A stretch of DNA of 64,000 nucleotides. Origin: Hemileia vastatrix. Its lineage: Eukaryota; Basidiomycota; Pucciniomycetes; Pucciniales; Zaghouaniaceae. A program made the translations under genes and the position numbers. Of this stretch, positions 1-10,840 are shown one piece after another. Each line of letters begins with the position of its first letter. Positions within the stretch are counted from its first letter, which is position 1. The DNA is taken from NCBI GenBank assembly GCA_030280995.1, contig JASXTE010000001.1, positions 33,413,700-33,477,699 of the forward strand, read 5' to 3'. The notes under the pieces were generated by a model that was given only the letters and a program-made list of their open reading frames with translations, searched no databases and was not told the DNA's origin.

Positions 1-452
1 TTTTTGGATAATTACAACAGGTTGGGGTCACTTATATAGTGATTTCAGAAAAAGAAGCCCTGTTATATAATAAAATTGTGATATTGAATCAACAATTTTA
101 CCACTAATTTAACATAAAATTGTTATTAGTGGGAGTCTGTCAATAGACCAATTAAATTTGTGATCTTTGCAGATAATAAACCAATTAAACTGATTAATTG
201 TTTTCTTTTAAACAGGACTCTTAATCTTTTCTTTTATTGGTTTGTAACATTCATTAAATATTTAGAAAGAATCTTACTGACAGTTGTTTTCTTTTAAATA
301 TAAAAACACGGCTACATATTGTAGACCAGTTAAATCAAGTGACCACATAAAAAGCATATTTGACTTTTGGCACTTAAAGATTCACTTCATACCAATAAGT
401 AAGCAATAAAATTGTCTTCAGTGGTATTGATAAATACTGATAAAACTCCTTT
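1..452 (+). other. A1 untranslated leader
   Basis: AT-rich sequence with no convincing reading frame. It matches, with scattered differences, the reverse complement of 12790-13305 in A2, so it is the transcribed leader between primer-binding site and first ORF rather than host DNA. Confidence 0.7.
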
Positions 453-500
453 TTGAAGTTTTCATATCTAAATTTTCTATTCTTTAAATTCCACGTGAAA

Positions 501-1037
501 ATGTGTGACAACAATGACATTGTAAGTAATAAGGCAAAACCTTATAACTTAAGACCTAGAGCTGAAAGACCTGTTACAGGACATTCAAGTAGAGGGTCAG
601 GACTCTCCCATAATCAACAACACTCCACCAATGTCTCTGGAGGAAAGGGAAAAGCTTTTAAAGCAGGTTTCAATAAAGAAGTCAAAAAATACATTACAAG
701 AACAAGTTCACTCCCTATCCAACCTACTGAATACCTTGACAATAAGAGTCAACAATATAGTGGACCAGATCAACAATCTGGAAAAGAGAGCAGCTCAAGG
801 TTTCATAGAAGTCAACCAAGCTCTAGTGGACATAAAGACTCAACCACCAACAGTGGTACCCAACAATTCCATAGCAACACCTCCAGCCCAAGAGGAGGAC
901 CAAAATTTACAGTAAGCAAATGGAAATGGGATTGGTACGCCCAAAACTACAACAACCCTCCTAAACAAGGATCCAGCAGTCACCCTTACAGGGGAACGCC
1001 AAGGAGAGGCAGGGGAAATGGAATAAGTCCTTGGTGA
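501..1037 (+). pseudogene. A1 ORF1: small coiled-coil/basic protein (frameshifted)
   Basis: Two overlapping frames are open here. The more protein-like one starts at 631 (MSLEEREKLL) and shows heptad-spaced hydrophobics through about residue 65, suggesting a coiled coil. It ends early at 915 because A1 lost one base relative to A2. In A2 the same frame runs on into an aromatic/basic tail (KWNWDWYAQNYN, then Arg/Gly-rich), which in A1 lies in the other frame up to 1037. The other frame, from 501, is also long and Ser/Gln-rich. The protein precedes the capsid-containing gag ORF. I do not recognise a named family; a gag-accessory or N-terminal gag segment is the simplest reading. Confidence 0.5.
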
Positions 1038-2617
1038 GTCATCCAACTTCTTATGATCAATTGCCCCAACCTAACAATGAACTACTTATAGGTAATGAGA
1101 TTGATAAGGAAATATTGGATATGATTGATAATGATTTAAAAGATTATTCATTTGAAAAAAATATGTTAAACTTGTCTTTGCACAAAGACAATGTAGATAG
1201 TTTTATTGATCACCAGGATAATGCTATTAATATGAAATTGGAATCAAATGATGAGTCTTCTGAGTTGGACACAGAAAAAATAGAATATTTTTTAAAAGAA
1301 AATCCAATGGAATAAAAGATAATAAGTAAATTATTATTGAGAATTGAAAAATTGGAAGAGTTCTCAAAAGAGTCAAACAATAATACAGAAAAGGTATTAT
1401 TACAGCTAACACAATCATTGAGTGCAACAGCCAATAGATTAAAAATTATTGAAAATTCAAATAATGAATTAGTCAATGAGAATAAAGGCTTAAAATCTGA
1501 GATTAGAAATTTAGAAAATAAATTAGAACACTCTCAGAATATAATGGCTACCATTGAGGGATGTGTTAAATTATCTTTTTCAAATGTAAATGACACTCTA
1601 ACTCATGTACCAGTAATACAGGATAGGTTACAAAGAGTGGAAATAGAAGTAGCAAACATGTTGAAAAATACTGAAAGAATAAAAGATAACACTTCTTATG
1701 TAGCAAGAGTACCTGTTTTCATGAAACATGCAAATGAAACACCAATGATGGAACATGAACATAGTATCATGGACTCTGAGAATAATAAATCAGTAAAAGA
1801 TGAAATACATGATCATCTTTCTAAAGTAAGTGAATTAATTAATATTCCTCAGGTTAGGGAAGCAAAAACTAGCCAAAAGAACTGGCCTAAGTTAGATCAG
1901 TACCCATCTTTTGACGGAGATTCAAAATCTGATTGGCAGCAATTCATACAAAGAATTGATAACTTAAAATTTTCATACAAATTACCTGATGAAGAAATTA
2001 ATTCAAAGTTAATATCTTTATTTACAGATGTGGCCTTATTATGGTTTGAATCTGTATTGAGTGAGGTAATTAATTACTCCTGGAATGAATGGAAGGCACT
2101 AATTGAAAGGCAATTTGGTGGCCCAAAATTTAGAATCACTCAACAAAGATTGTATGAAAAGGCCAGATACAATCCAAATGCTGGAGATAAACCTATGGTA
2201 TTTTTAATTAATTTAATAAAAATCATGAAAGCCATGGATCCAAAAATGGATTATGAAGAGTGGAAAGAAAAGATAATATACAAGTTACTTATATAAGTTA
2301 GAGACATTATTGTAGCTAGAACTGAAACCATCAGAGATACCTCTGGGTTCATTAATATATGTAATGAGATATTATTAAACCACAAATATGAAACCAAGTA
2401 TATCAAATACAGGCAGAGTGTTGACATGATAAAACCTACTACAAGTAAATTACCAGTGGAGAAGAAAAAACCTTCAGCTCCCCTTGTCCCTAAATAACAA
2501 GAGAATAACACTTGTTATAAATGTAATGAACCTTGGGTTAAGGGTCACACGTGTAAGAAGAGAATAAATGTTATTGAAACCTCCCAGAATTATGAACCAA
2601 GTAATCATGAAGATGAA
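1031..2617 (+). pseudogene. gag: A1 gag (capsid and nucleocapsid)
   Basis: The frame starts by overlapping ORF1. It has a long acidic/coiled-coil N-terminal part (to about 1800), then the retrotransposon capsid region beginning near NWPKLDQYPSFDG and including WQQFIQRIDNLK and IERQFGGPKFR. It ends with a single zinc knuckle of the Ty3/Gypsy type, CYKCNEPWVKGHTC (about 2511-2552, CX2CX7HXC). In-frame stops lie at 1313-1315, 2294-2296 and 2495-2497; the same positions are sense codons in A2. Gag would form the particle and bind element RNA. Gag runs into protease without a clear separate start, so a single Gag-Pol polyprotein is likely in the ancestral element. Confidence 0.85.
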
Positions 2618-2620
2618 AAT

Positions 2621-3193
2621 GTGGAATCCAGTGAGGATTGTAAAAGTAACATATCTTACAGTGATGATGAAAATGAGATGTTTGTATTAGAACAGGATAT
2701 AATGTTCCTGAATGATGCTATACCTCATACAGATACATCTTTAACTTCCATTGAAGAAGCTGAAATAATTAAAGATGTATCTCATAATACTTACAAAATA
2801 ACACCTATCAGAGCACCTGTTATTATATGTGGAAGAGAAATGAATGCCATTCTTGACACTGGGGCTGCAGGTAGTGTAGTTTCAATTAATACATTAATAA
2901 AACCTGACAGTAAGTATAAGGAAAAACTAGAACCTGTTCAGACAAAGAACTGGAGGGGTTTTGGTTCAATATTAAATCCAATTGGCAAATACAAAAATGC
3001 TGTATCCTTTAAATATAATAATGGATATGTTAGAGCAGTATGTGAATTTGTTGTAATGGATAATAATAATTGTAGTGATTGGTTTATTATTGGCAATGAT
3101 TTATTGACAAAATTTGGCATTAAACTAGATCCTGCAAACAGTTGCTTCACTATAGGCGTGAATGGTAAGAGAAAATTCAAAATATGTTCTTAA
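2621..3193 (+). pseudogene. A1 aspartic protease
   Basis: Retropepsin-like domain with the catalytic triad AILDTGAAGSVVS (DTG at about 2856) and a later flap/hydrophobic segment WFIIGNDLLTKFGI. It would cleave the polyprotein. The acidic spacer before it follows directly from the zinc knuckle of gag. A TAA at 3191 replaces a GAA found in A2, separating it from reverse transcriptase; otherwise the domain looks complete. Confidence 0.85.
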
Positions 3194-3199
3194 AATTCA

Positions 3200-4143
3200 G
3201 TGTATACCATTTCTCCTAGAGAAGAACAACTGCAAGGTGGAAGAACCACCACTGAAGTGGTTGAATTGGACAATGAAATCCAAAAGGCCTGTTTCAGTCC
3301 TCAACTCTCAAAAATTGAAGAAGAAAATATTTTGAGATTGATTAAATCATATCCTATGGCATTTGCTCATGGTTCAAATGAACTAGGATTGGTCAAAGAC
3401 CATGAGATGAAAATCTCTTTAAGCTGTGATTTGGATAATATTCCTGGCAGCCTAAAAAGAAACCTTACCCAGCATCTCCTGCAAAAAGGAAAGATATTGA
3501 AGACAATATAAAAATGTTGTTGGAAATGGGTATTGTTGAAAAAGTGGACACAACACCTAAGTATTGTGTCATTTCACCAGTATTGATCTCTTATGAAAAA
3601 GATAAGGCAAGATTATGCGGTGATTATAGAGCTCTGAATACATACACAGTAGATGATATTTACCCTCTACCAAGGATAGCTTCTATCCATGCTACTTTAC
3701 AAGGAGAAAAATATATTTCCTGTCTGGATGGAAACAAAGGTTACCACCAGATTCCTGTGGAAAGAAATTCTCAAAATTACTTATTAATAACCACACATAT
3801 GGGTATATATAAGTATGTGAGAATGCCATTTGGCCCAAAGAATGCGCCTTCAGTCTTCCAAATATTGATGGATAGTGTTTTTCATCAGGAAATGGTTGAA
3901 GGATGGCTATTGGTCTATATTGATGACATCATAGTGTTTTCAAAAACATATGATGAACATTTAAATCACCTGAAAAGAGTCTTTCAAAGAATGGATGAAA
4001 TTAATATGAAAATTGCATTAAAGAAATGTAAATTTGGATTCCAATCTTTGAAAGTCCTTGGACATGTTGTATCTGGATTACAAATTTGTGTTGACCAGAA
4101 TAAGGTGGCAGCAATAAAAATATTGGTATACCTAAGAATGTAA
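3200..4143 (+). pseudogene. pol: A1 reverse transcriptase
   Basis: All main polymerase motifs are visible: CGDYRALN, LDGNKGYHQIPV (first catalytic Asp), MPFGPKNAPSVFQ, and the box YIDDIIVFSKTYDEHL with both catalytic Asp residues. Two one-base losses in A runs break the frame, near 3455 (before the PYPASPAKRKDIE segment) and near 4120 (before SFLGMCGYYRQY). The polymerase core between them is uninterrupted, unlike A2 and F, whose catalytic residues are changed. Confidence 0.9.
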
Positions 4144-4160
4144 AAGAAATTCAAAGTTTT

Positions 4161-4713
4161 TTGGGTATGTGTGGATATTATAGACAATATATTAAAAATT
4201 ACCAATCTATTGCAGCTCCTTTGACAACATTAATCAGGAAAAATGAGGCTTTCATTTGGAATAATGAAAGACAACACGCCTTTAATAAATTAAAGGAATG
4301 TTTAGTGACAGCTCCAATTTTGGGACTGCCAGATTTCACCTTACCTTTTATCTTGTACACTGATGCAAGCTTCATAGGTTTAGGTGCTGCTTTACAGCAA
4401 AAACAGATTATAAATGGAAAATTATCTGAAGTAGTTATCTGTTATATATCCAGAACCTTAAGAAAAACTGAATTAAGGTATGGTGCCACACAGTTAGAAT
4501 GTTTAGCCGTGGTGTGGGCTTTGGAGAAGCTTCATTACTATCTGGAAGACCAGAAGTTTGACCTTATAACAGATTGCAGTGCAGTAAAATCATTGCTAAA
4601 CATGAAAACACCTAATAGGCACATGTTTAGATGGAAACTAGCTGTACTAGAGTACAGAGGAAGAATGACAATCACTCACAGAGCAGGAACATTGCATTCT
4701 AATGTGGATTTAT
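4161..4713 (+). pseudogene. A1 RNase H
   Basis: Starts in the RT connection (FLGMCGYYRQYIKN) and carries Ty3-type RNase H motifs: LYTDASFIGLGAAL (first Asp), LECLAVVWALEKLHYY (Glu), DLITDCSAVKSLL (Asp) and the end-of-domain THRAGTLHSNVDL. A TAA follows where LSR normally continues. The domain would degrade the RNA strand of the RNA/DNA hybrid. Confidence 0.85.
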
Positions 4714-4727
4714 AATCTAGAAGTCCT

Positions 4728-6254
4728 TTGCCAAATGATGCTGACAACCCAGCTTATGTACCTGAAAATAAGGTTATACATATATTTGGGATTTATATAG
4801 TGGATTTAGAAGAAAAATTTATGCATACTATATTAGAAAATTATTCATCTGATAAAGATTTGTCTAAACTATCTACCATTCTTAATGATCCAACAAATGC
4901 CTCCATGAGTGCATTAATTAAAACCTTGCCTCCAAAGTATAAAAATGCATTGGAAAAAGGTAAATTATCAATTGAAGATGGATATATATATTACGGAAAA
5001 AAGTTAAGTAATGTTATATTAATACCACCTTCTATGAAAGAGTTAATTTTGAGTACTTTTCATGATGACATCTTAGCTGGTCATTTTGACTTTAACAAAA
5101 CATTAAACAGAGTTAAAAATACAGCCTGGTGAATAAACATGAAAGAAGATGTATAAAAATACATTGAAACATGTGACTCTTGTCAGAAATCTAAAAGATC
5201 AACTGGTAAGAGAGTTGGGTTGTTACAACAAATAGAGCAGCCAAAAGCTCCATGGGAAATTATAAACATGGATTTTGTAACTGGTTTGCCATTAGCAGGA
5301 AAAGAAAGTTTCAATTCTTGCTGGGTAATTGTGGATAGATTAACAAAAATGTGTAAGTCTATCCCTACCCATAAAGAGGTATCTGCAAAAGACTTGGCAT
5401 TACTATGGTGGACTCAGATGATGAATACTTCTGGGTTCCCCAAAGCCATAATCTCTGAAAGAGATCCTAAATTTACTTCAGAGTTCTGGACATCTTTGAT
5501 GGAAGTATCAGGTTTTCAATTGAAATTGTCTACAGCACACCATCCACAAACTGATGGGCTGGCTGAGAGAATGATACAAACTCTAGAAGACATGATCAGA
5601 AGATATTGTGCCTTTGGATTAGAATACAAAGACAATGAGAAATTCACACATGACTGGGTAACATTAATTCCTGGCCTTGAATTTGCTTATAACAGCACAA
5701 CTCATCCTGTAACAGAGAAGAAACCATTTGAACTCTGGCTGGGATACGTACCAAATACCCCAGTGAATCATTTAAATAAATTACCAAGGTTGGATATACA
5801 CCCTGGTACTAAATCCTTTATTCATATGCAACAAATGTGTAGAAAGCATGCAGAAGAATGCATCCAAAAAGCATTTGAATATGAAAAGAAAAGGTGGCAC
5901 AAATCTCATAAAGAATTTGAATTCAAAAAGGGAGATGAAGTCCTCATATCAACACTACATTTTAACTTACAAGGTAATGTTAAATTAAAGGATCCCTTTG
6001 TAGGACCTTTTGTAGTAAGTAAAATTGTTGGTAATAATGCAGTGGAAGTCATATTATATTCTCCATATGATAGGAAACATCCAGTTTTCCCTATCTCATT
6101 ATTGAAACCTTACCATGCAAATGATACTGACTTATTTCCAAAAAGAAGGGGAAGGCCTAAAAAGCAACCTGAAGAAATTGTGGAAAAAGCAGAGATTGAA
6201 AAAATACTCAAGAAAAGAATCCTTACTAAAGAAAAAGAACTGAGTATTTACTAA
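4728..6254 (+). pseudogene. A1 integrase
   Basis: The N-terminal HHCC zinc-binding region is around 5060-5200 (LAGHFDFNKTLN... CDSCQKSKR) and is broken by TGA (5130) where A2 has TGG and by TAA (about 5153) where A2 has CAA. The catalytic core then reads INMDFVTGLP (D), IISERDPKFTSEFW (D) and TDGLAERMIQTLED (E), so the DDE triad is intact. The GPY/F module follows (DPFVGPFVVSKIVGNNAVEV). The C-terminal tail has an AT-hook and leads into the chromodomain. It is cut from that domain by a one-base slip at about 6250. Confidence 0.88.
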
Positions 6255-6349
6255 GATTTAAAGGGAAATCAAATGAATTTGATAAATGGATACCTGAAAA
6301 AGAAATTTCTAATTTATCCACCCTTCTTAAAAAATTTAAACAGAAATGA
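6138..6349 (+). pseudogene. A1 integrase tail: AT-hook plus chromodomain
   Basis: PKRRGRPKKQP at 6138-6170 contains the AT-hook core RGRPKK. It is followed by EKILKKRIL, then, after a one-base frame change near 6250, YLLRFKGKSNEFDKWIPE and a helix ending in LLKKFKQK with TGA at 6347. The order YL-(R/K)FKG-x-W-x-PE-helix is the chromodomain pattern of chromoviral integrases. By family knowledge such domains steer integration to modified chromatin; an AT-hook just before it would add AT-rich DNA binding. The binding target is inference. Confidence 0.7.
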
Positions 6350-6528
6350 ATTTCTGTTCAACAAGCTGAGGGGTTAAAAACCAGTACTCATAATAATTTA
6401 TTATGTTTTATTTCTTTAAAGTATAATCTTTAATGCTACAGAGTTAATCTGAATACCTAAAAATTACAAACAAATAAATAAAATGTATAACTTATCATTT
6501 TTTTTACTGTTTTTTTTGGGTGGGCGAG
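6350..6528 (+). other. A1 3' untranslated stretch with candidate polypurine tract
   Basis: Non-coding sequence between the chromodomain stop and the LTR. The last bases before the LTR (6518-6528, GGGTGGGCGAG) are G-rich and are the best candidate for the plus-strand primer. No other feature seen. Confidence 0.4.
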
Positions 6529-8030
6529 TTTCATCCTGTATGTATCCAGGACTGAGTAAAAAGTGCTTATAAGTTATGTTAAACACATGAACTATACATG
6601 GGAACAATAAATAAGAGTACACAAATAGTATACATAAGTAAAATTATGATAAATACACAAAAAATGCCATTATAACACCTTATATACACGCATATATCCA
6701 CCTTTTATAGGTCTTATGTACTTAATATTAAGTTGGAATATGTTAGGGTAATCTTAAGAACCTTAGGTATAAGGCTACATAACTTTTAAGTACACTTAAA
6801 GCTGTTATATTCATTGTTTTACGCAAAAAACAAGAAATGCGCTTTATTTCACTTAAAAGTTGACTATATGCGCTATAAAATTAAGAATATCAAAAATGCG
6901 CTTTGACATATCAAATGGGCTCATTGAGGACTATTTATTTGGCTATTTAAATGCATAAAAATAACACTTTTAATATTTGGTGTTTTTTATGCCAGAAATG
7001 GCTTCTGTGTACTGGCCACATACTGCCTGCTTTTTTCCCGTGTGAATAGCTTCATTTTTAGCAAAGTTAGCTTTTTCACACTATTATTACCCCACATTCT
7101 ACGCCCACTGTGGGGAAACACACTAAAATAGGCGACAGGCGCTTATTTAGTGTCCTAGCTTAATTAATAGTGCATTGACCTTGTTTATATGCACTAATTT
7201 CATTAATAACCTCATTCTTGGCATCTTATTTCATCACCACACTTAAATTTGCCTAATTTTAGTCAAGGATTTACCCATGCAAGCACCTGCCAAGGACTGC
7301 ATGTAGTTACCCCACATCTCACACTCTGTTTTAAGTTTTTTGGTGATTTCTCAGTCAATTTTGGTTATTTTTGGATGGGAATTTCATGTAGTATAATGTC
7401 AGGATTAGCCCCTCCATTTCTACAGTAAATCCCCCTTATTCTTAAGCTATTATTAACCTTAAAAAGTCTCCTTTAGTCTTTTATATTATTGTTTTATACG
7501 CATATACTCTCTTTTTTTCTTTTTCTTTAATTTTGATGGATTTCCCTTATTATTACTGGATTTTTGCAGTTTTTATTGTCTAATTATGTCATGGATAACT
7601 AAGGATGTTGATGGGAAGGTCTATTAGTGGATTTGAGGCGTCATTAACTGTGTATTTGATGGTATATCAAGGGATTTATTGGGGAACTCAGTGTGTATAA
7701 AAGGAGGAGGTTTTTGGGTCTTATTTTCTTCATTCTTTATCATTTAAAATTTAACCAATATAACCAAACAAATTACAATACATATCAATTAGTACTTTTA
7801 TAAGACTTTTGAATAGTATCTGAACTATAAAATCTATTTTTCTACCAACTACAAAGATTGTAAGCCATATATAAAAATAGTGAGAATTATATTACTGAGA
7901 CCTTTAAATTTGATTATATTTTACTACTCATTGGATTTATACTACAGTATTCATATAGGACCATTTAAATCTTCTAGAAAACTGACCATTCAAGCTAGTT
8001 CACGTCCTTGTACTTGACCTTAGCCTGACA
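6529..8030 (+). repeat. A1 3' LTR (family A, 1502 bp)
   Basis: The segment is an inverted match to A2's 5' LTR (16424 down to 13401 without its insertion). Termini in A2 are TGTCAG/CTGACA; A1's left end has decayed to TTTCAT while the right end keeps CTGACA. A TATA box lies at 7696-7703. The right edge is fixed by the switch into A2 integrase codons at 8031. Small reading frames inside are not conserved. Confidence 0.88.
7696..7703 (+). promoter_or_regulatory. TATA box of the A1 3' LTR
   Basis: TATAAAAG preceded by GTG. The same box occurs in A2's 5' LTR on the minus strand at about 15249-15256. Position about three quarters into the LTR fits a U3 promoter with a short R-U5 after it. Confidence 0.55.
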
Positions 8031-8599
8031 AGTAGTCACCATTTGAGTCCACCATAGTAATTCCAAGTCTCTTGCAGATACCTCTTTATGGGTAGGCATA
8101 AATCTACACATTTTTTTTAATCTATCTACAATTACCCAGAAAGAATTGAAGCTTTCTTTTATTGCTAATGGAAAGACAGTGACAAAATCCATTTTTATAA
8201 TTTCTCATAGAGCTTTTGACTGCTCTATTTTTGTAACATCCCAGCTCTCTTTCCAGTCAATCTTTTACATTTCTGACAAGAGTCACATGTGTCTACGTAT
8301 TTTTGTACATCTTCTTTCATGTCTATCCACCAGGCTGTGTTTTTACCTCTAGTTAATGTTATGTTAAAATCAAAATGACCTGCTAAGATGTCATCATGAC
8401 AAGTACTCAACATTAACTCTTTCATAGAAGGTGGTATAACTATTACATTACTTAGCTTTTTCCTGTAATATATGTACCCATCTTCAATTGACAGCTTACC
8501 TTTTTCAAGGAAGCTTTATACTTTTAAGGTACGATTTTAATTAATGCACTCATAGAGGCATTAGTTGTATCATTTAAAATGGTAGATAATTTAGACAAA
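8031..8599 (-). pseudogene. A2 integrase, N-terminal part
   Basis: Contains the HHCC zinc-binding region (AGHFDFNITL ... CDSCQKCKR, around 8225-8400) and the start of the catalytic core, MDFVTVFPLAIKESFN with the first Asp. It breaks off after TQMVTT at 8031, at the point corresponding to TQMMNTSG in A1. The break is the A1 insertion site; AGTAG (8031-8035) would be the local copy of a 5-bp target duplication. Confidence 0.85.
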
Positions 8600-9069
8600 T
8601 ATATATCAGATGATAATTTTCCAATATGGTTTGCATAAATTCTTCCTCTAAATCCAAAGTTTCCATCTACATGTGCCTATTAGGTGTTTTCATGTTCAGT
8701 AATGATTTACTGCACTTCAATCTGTTATTAATTAAAACTTCTGGTCTTCCAGATAGTAATGAAGTTTCTCCAGGTCCCACACAAGGGCTAAACATTCCAG
8801 TTGGGTGGCACCATACATTAATTATGTCTTTTGTAAGGCTGTGGATATATAACAGATAACTACTTTAGATAATCTACAATTTATTATCTGTTTTTGCTGT
8901 AAAAAAGCACCTAATCCTGTGAAGCTTGCATTAGTATACATGATAAAAGGGAGGTTAAAATCTGGCAGTACCAATATTTGATCTGACATTAAAAATTACC
9001 TCAATTTATCAAAGGCGTGTTGTCCTTCATTATATCAAATGAAAGCCTCATTTTTCCTTATTAATGTAG
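8600..9069 (-). pseudogene. A2 RNase H (degraded)
   Basis: Reverse-strand homology to A1 4161-4720: the Asp-containing VYTNASFTG-like segment, the GATQLECLALVW region and the transition to integrase are recognisable but spread over several frames with multiple stops. No functional domain remains. Confidence 0.7.
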
Positions 9070-10020
9070 TTAAAGGAGCTGCAATTTATTGGTAGTTTTT
9101 TTATACTGCCTATAATATCCACACATACCTAAAAAACTTTGAACATCTTTCAAATTCTTAGGTATACTAATATTTTTTATTGCTGCCACTTTATTCTGGT
9201 CAACAAAAATTTGCAATCCAGATACAAAATGTCCAAGGACTTTAAAGGATTGAAACCCAAACTTAAATTTATTTAATGCAATTGTCATATTAATTTCATC
9301 CATTCTTTGAAATAATCTTTCCTGATGATTTAAGTGTTTATCATATGTTTTTGAAATCACTATGATTTCAATAAAATAAACTAAAAGCCATCCTTCAACC
9401 ATTTCCTGATGAAAACCACTATCCATCAATTTTTGGAAGACTGAAGGTGCATTCTTTGGGCCAAAAGGCATTCTCATATATTTATATATCCTCATGTGTG
9501 TGGTTATGAGTAAGAAATTCTGAGAATTCATTTCCACAGGGATCTGGTGGTAACCTTTGTTTCCATCCATACAGGAAATATATTTTGCACCTTGTAAGGT
9601 AGCATAAATAGAAGCTATCCTTGGTAGAGGGTAAATATCATCTAAAGTGAATGTATTCAGAGCTCTTTAGTCACCACATAATCTTGCCTTATCGTTCTCA
9701 TAAAAGATAAAAACTGGTAAAATAACACAATACTTAGGTGTTGTGTCCACTTTTTCAACAATACCCATTTCCAACAAAATTTTCATGTTGTCTTCAATGT
9801 CTTTCCTTTTTTTCAGGAGAATATGGGTAAGGTTTCTTTTTCAAGCTTCCAGGAATATTATCCAAATCACAACTTAAAGAGATTTTCATCTCATGGTCTT
9901 TGACCAATCCTAGTTCATTTGAACCATGAGAAAATTCCATAGGATAAGATTTTATCAATCTCAAAATATTGTTTTCTTCAATTTTTGAGAGTTGAGGGCT
10001 GAAAGAGGCTTTTTGGATCT
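9070..10020 (-). pseudogene. pol: A2 reverse transcriptase, catalytic box lost
   Basis: Homologous to A1 RT: MDGNKGYHQIPV, MPFGPKNAPSVFQ and KFGFQSFKVLGHF are clear, and the region continues uninterrupted into FLGMCGYYRQY, showing that A1's frame slip at this point is derived. The active-site box reads VYFIEIIVISKT where A1 has VYIDDIIVFSKT, so both catalytic Asp are gone. Upstream the frame is broken near 9670 and 9840. Confidence 0.85.
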
Positions 10021-10027
10021 TATTTTC

Positions 10028-10840
10028 CTATCCCAACACTTCAGAGGTGGTTCTTCCACCTTGCAGTTGTTCTTCTTTAGGAGCAATGGAATAAACTGAA
10101 TTTTCAGAGCAAATATTGAATTTTCCTTTCCAATTCACGCCTATAGTGAAGCAACTATTTTCAGGATCTAGTTTAATGCCAAATTTGGTCAATAATTCAT
10201 TGCCAATAATAAACCTATCACTAAAATTATTATTATCCATTATTACAAATTCACACACTGCTAAAAAATATACATTATTATATTTAAATAATATGGCAGT
10301 TTTGTATTTGCCAATAGGATTTAACACTGAACCAAAACCCCTCCAGTTCTTTGTCTGTACAGGTTCTAATTTATCCTTATACTTAATATCTAGTTTCATT
10401 AAAGTGTTAATATAAACTACACTACCTGAAGCCCCAGTGTCAAGAATGGCATTCATTTCTTTTCCACATATAGTAACAGGCGCTCTAATAGGTGTTATTT
10501 CATAATTATCATGAGATACATCTTTGATATTTTCAGCTTCTTTAAAGGAAGTTAAAGATGTATCTGTATGAGGTATTACATCATTCAGGATCATAATATC
10601 CTGTTCTAATAAATATATCTCAATTTCATCATCACTGTAAGAAATGTTACTTTTACAATCCTCACTAGATTCCTCCTTTTCATCTTCATGATTACTTTGT
10701 TCAGAATCTTGTGATTTTTCAATAACATTTATTCTTTTCTTACAAGTATGAGTTTTATCCCAAGGTTCATTACATTTGTAGCAAGTGTTATTTTCTTGTC
10801 TTTTATGGACAAGGGGAGCTGAAGGTTTTTTCTTCTCCAC
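10028..10840 (-). pseudogene. A2 nucleocapsid knuckle and aspartic protease
   Basis: One open frame of 270 codons. It opens with the zinc knuckle CYKCNEPWDKTHTC, has an acidic linker (NHEDEKEESSEDC) and then the protease with AILDTGASGSVVY, the same layout as A1 2511-3193 but without A1's stops. This shows that knuckle and protease were translated as one polyprotein in the ancestral element. Confidence 0.85.

Larger units (their letters stand above)
1..8030 (+). mobile_element. Ty3/Gypsy retrotransposon A1 (5' LTR outside window)
   Basis: A1 reads ORF1, gag, protease, reverse transcriptase, RNase H, integrase and chromodomain, then a 1.5-kb 3' LTR. The domain order with integrase last, and the terminal chromodomain, place it in the chromovirus branch of Ty3/Gypsy. 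Its 5' LTR must lie upstream of base 1, because base 5 onward matches the untranslated leader that follows the 5' LTR in copy A2 (13305 downward on the minus strand). The right end abuts A2's integrase at 8031, so A1 inserted into A2. The coding part is broken by a handful of stops and single-base slips but most catalytic motifs survive, making it the youngest-looking family A copy here. Confidence 0.9.
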
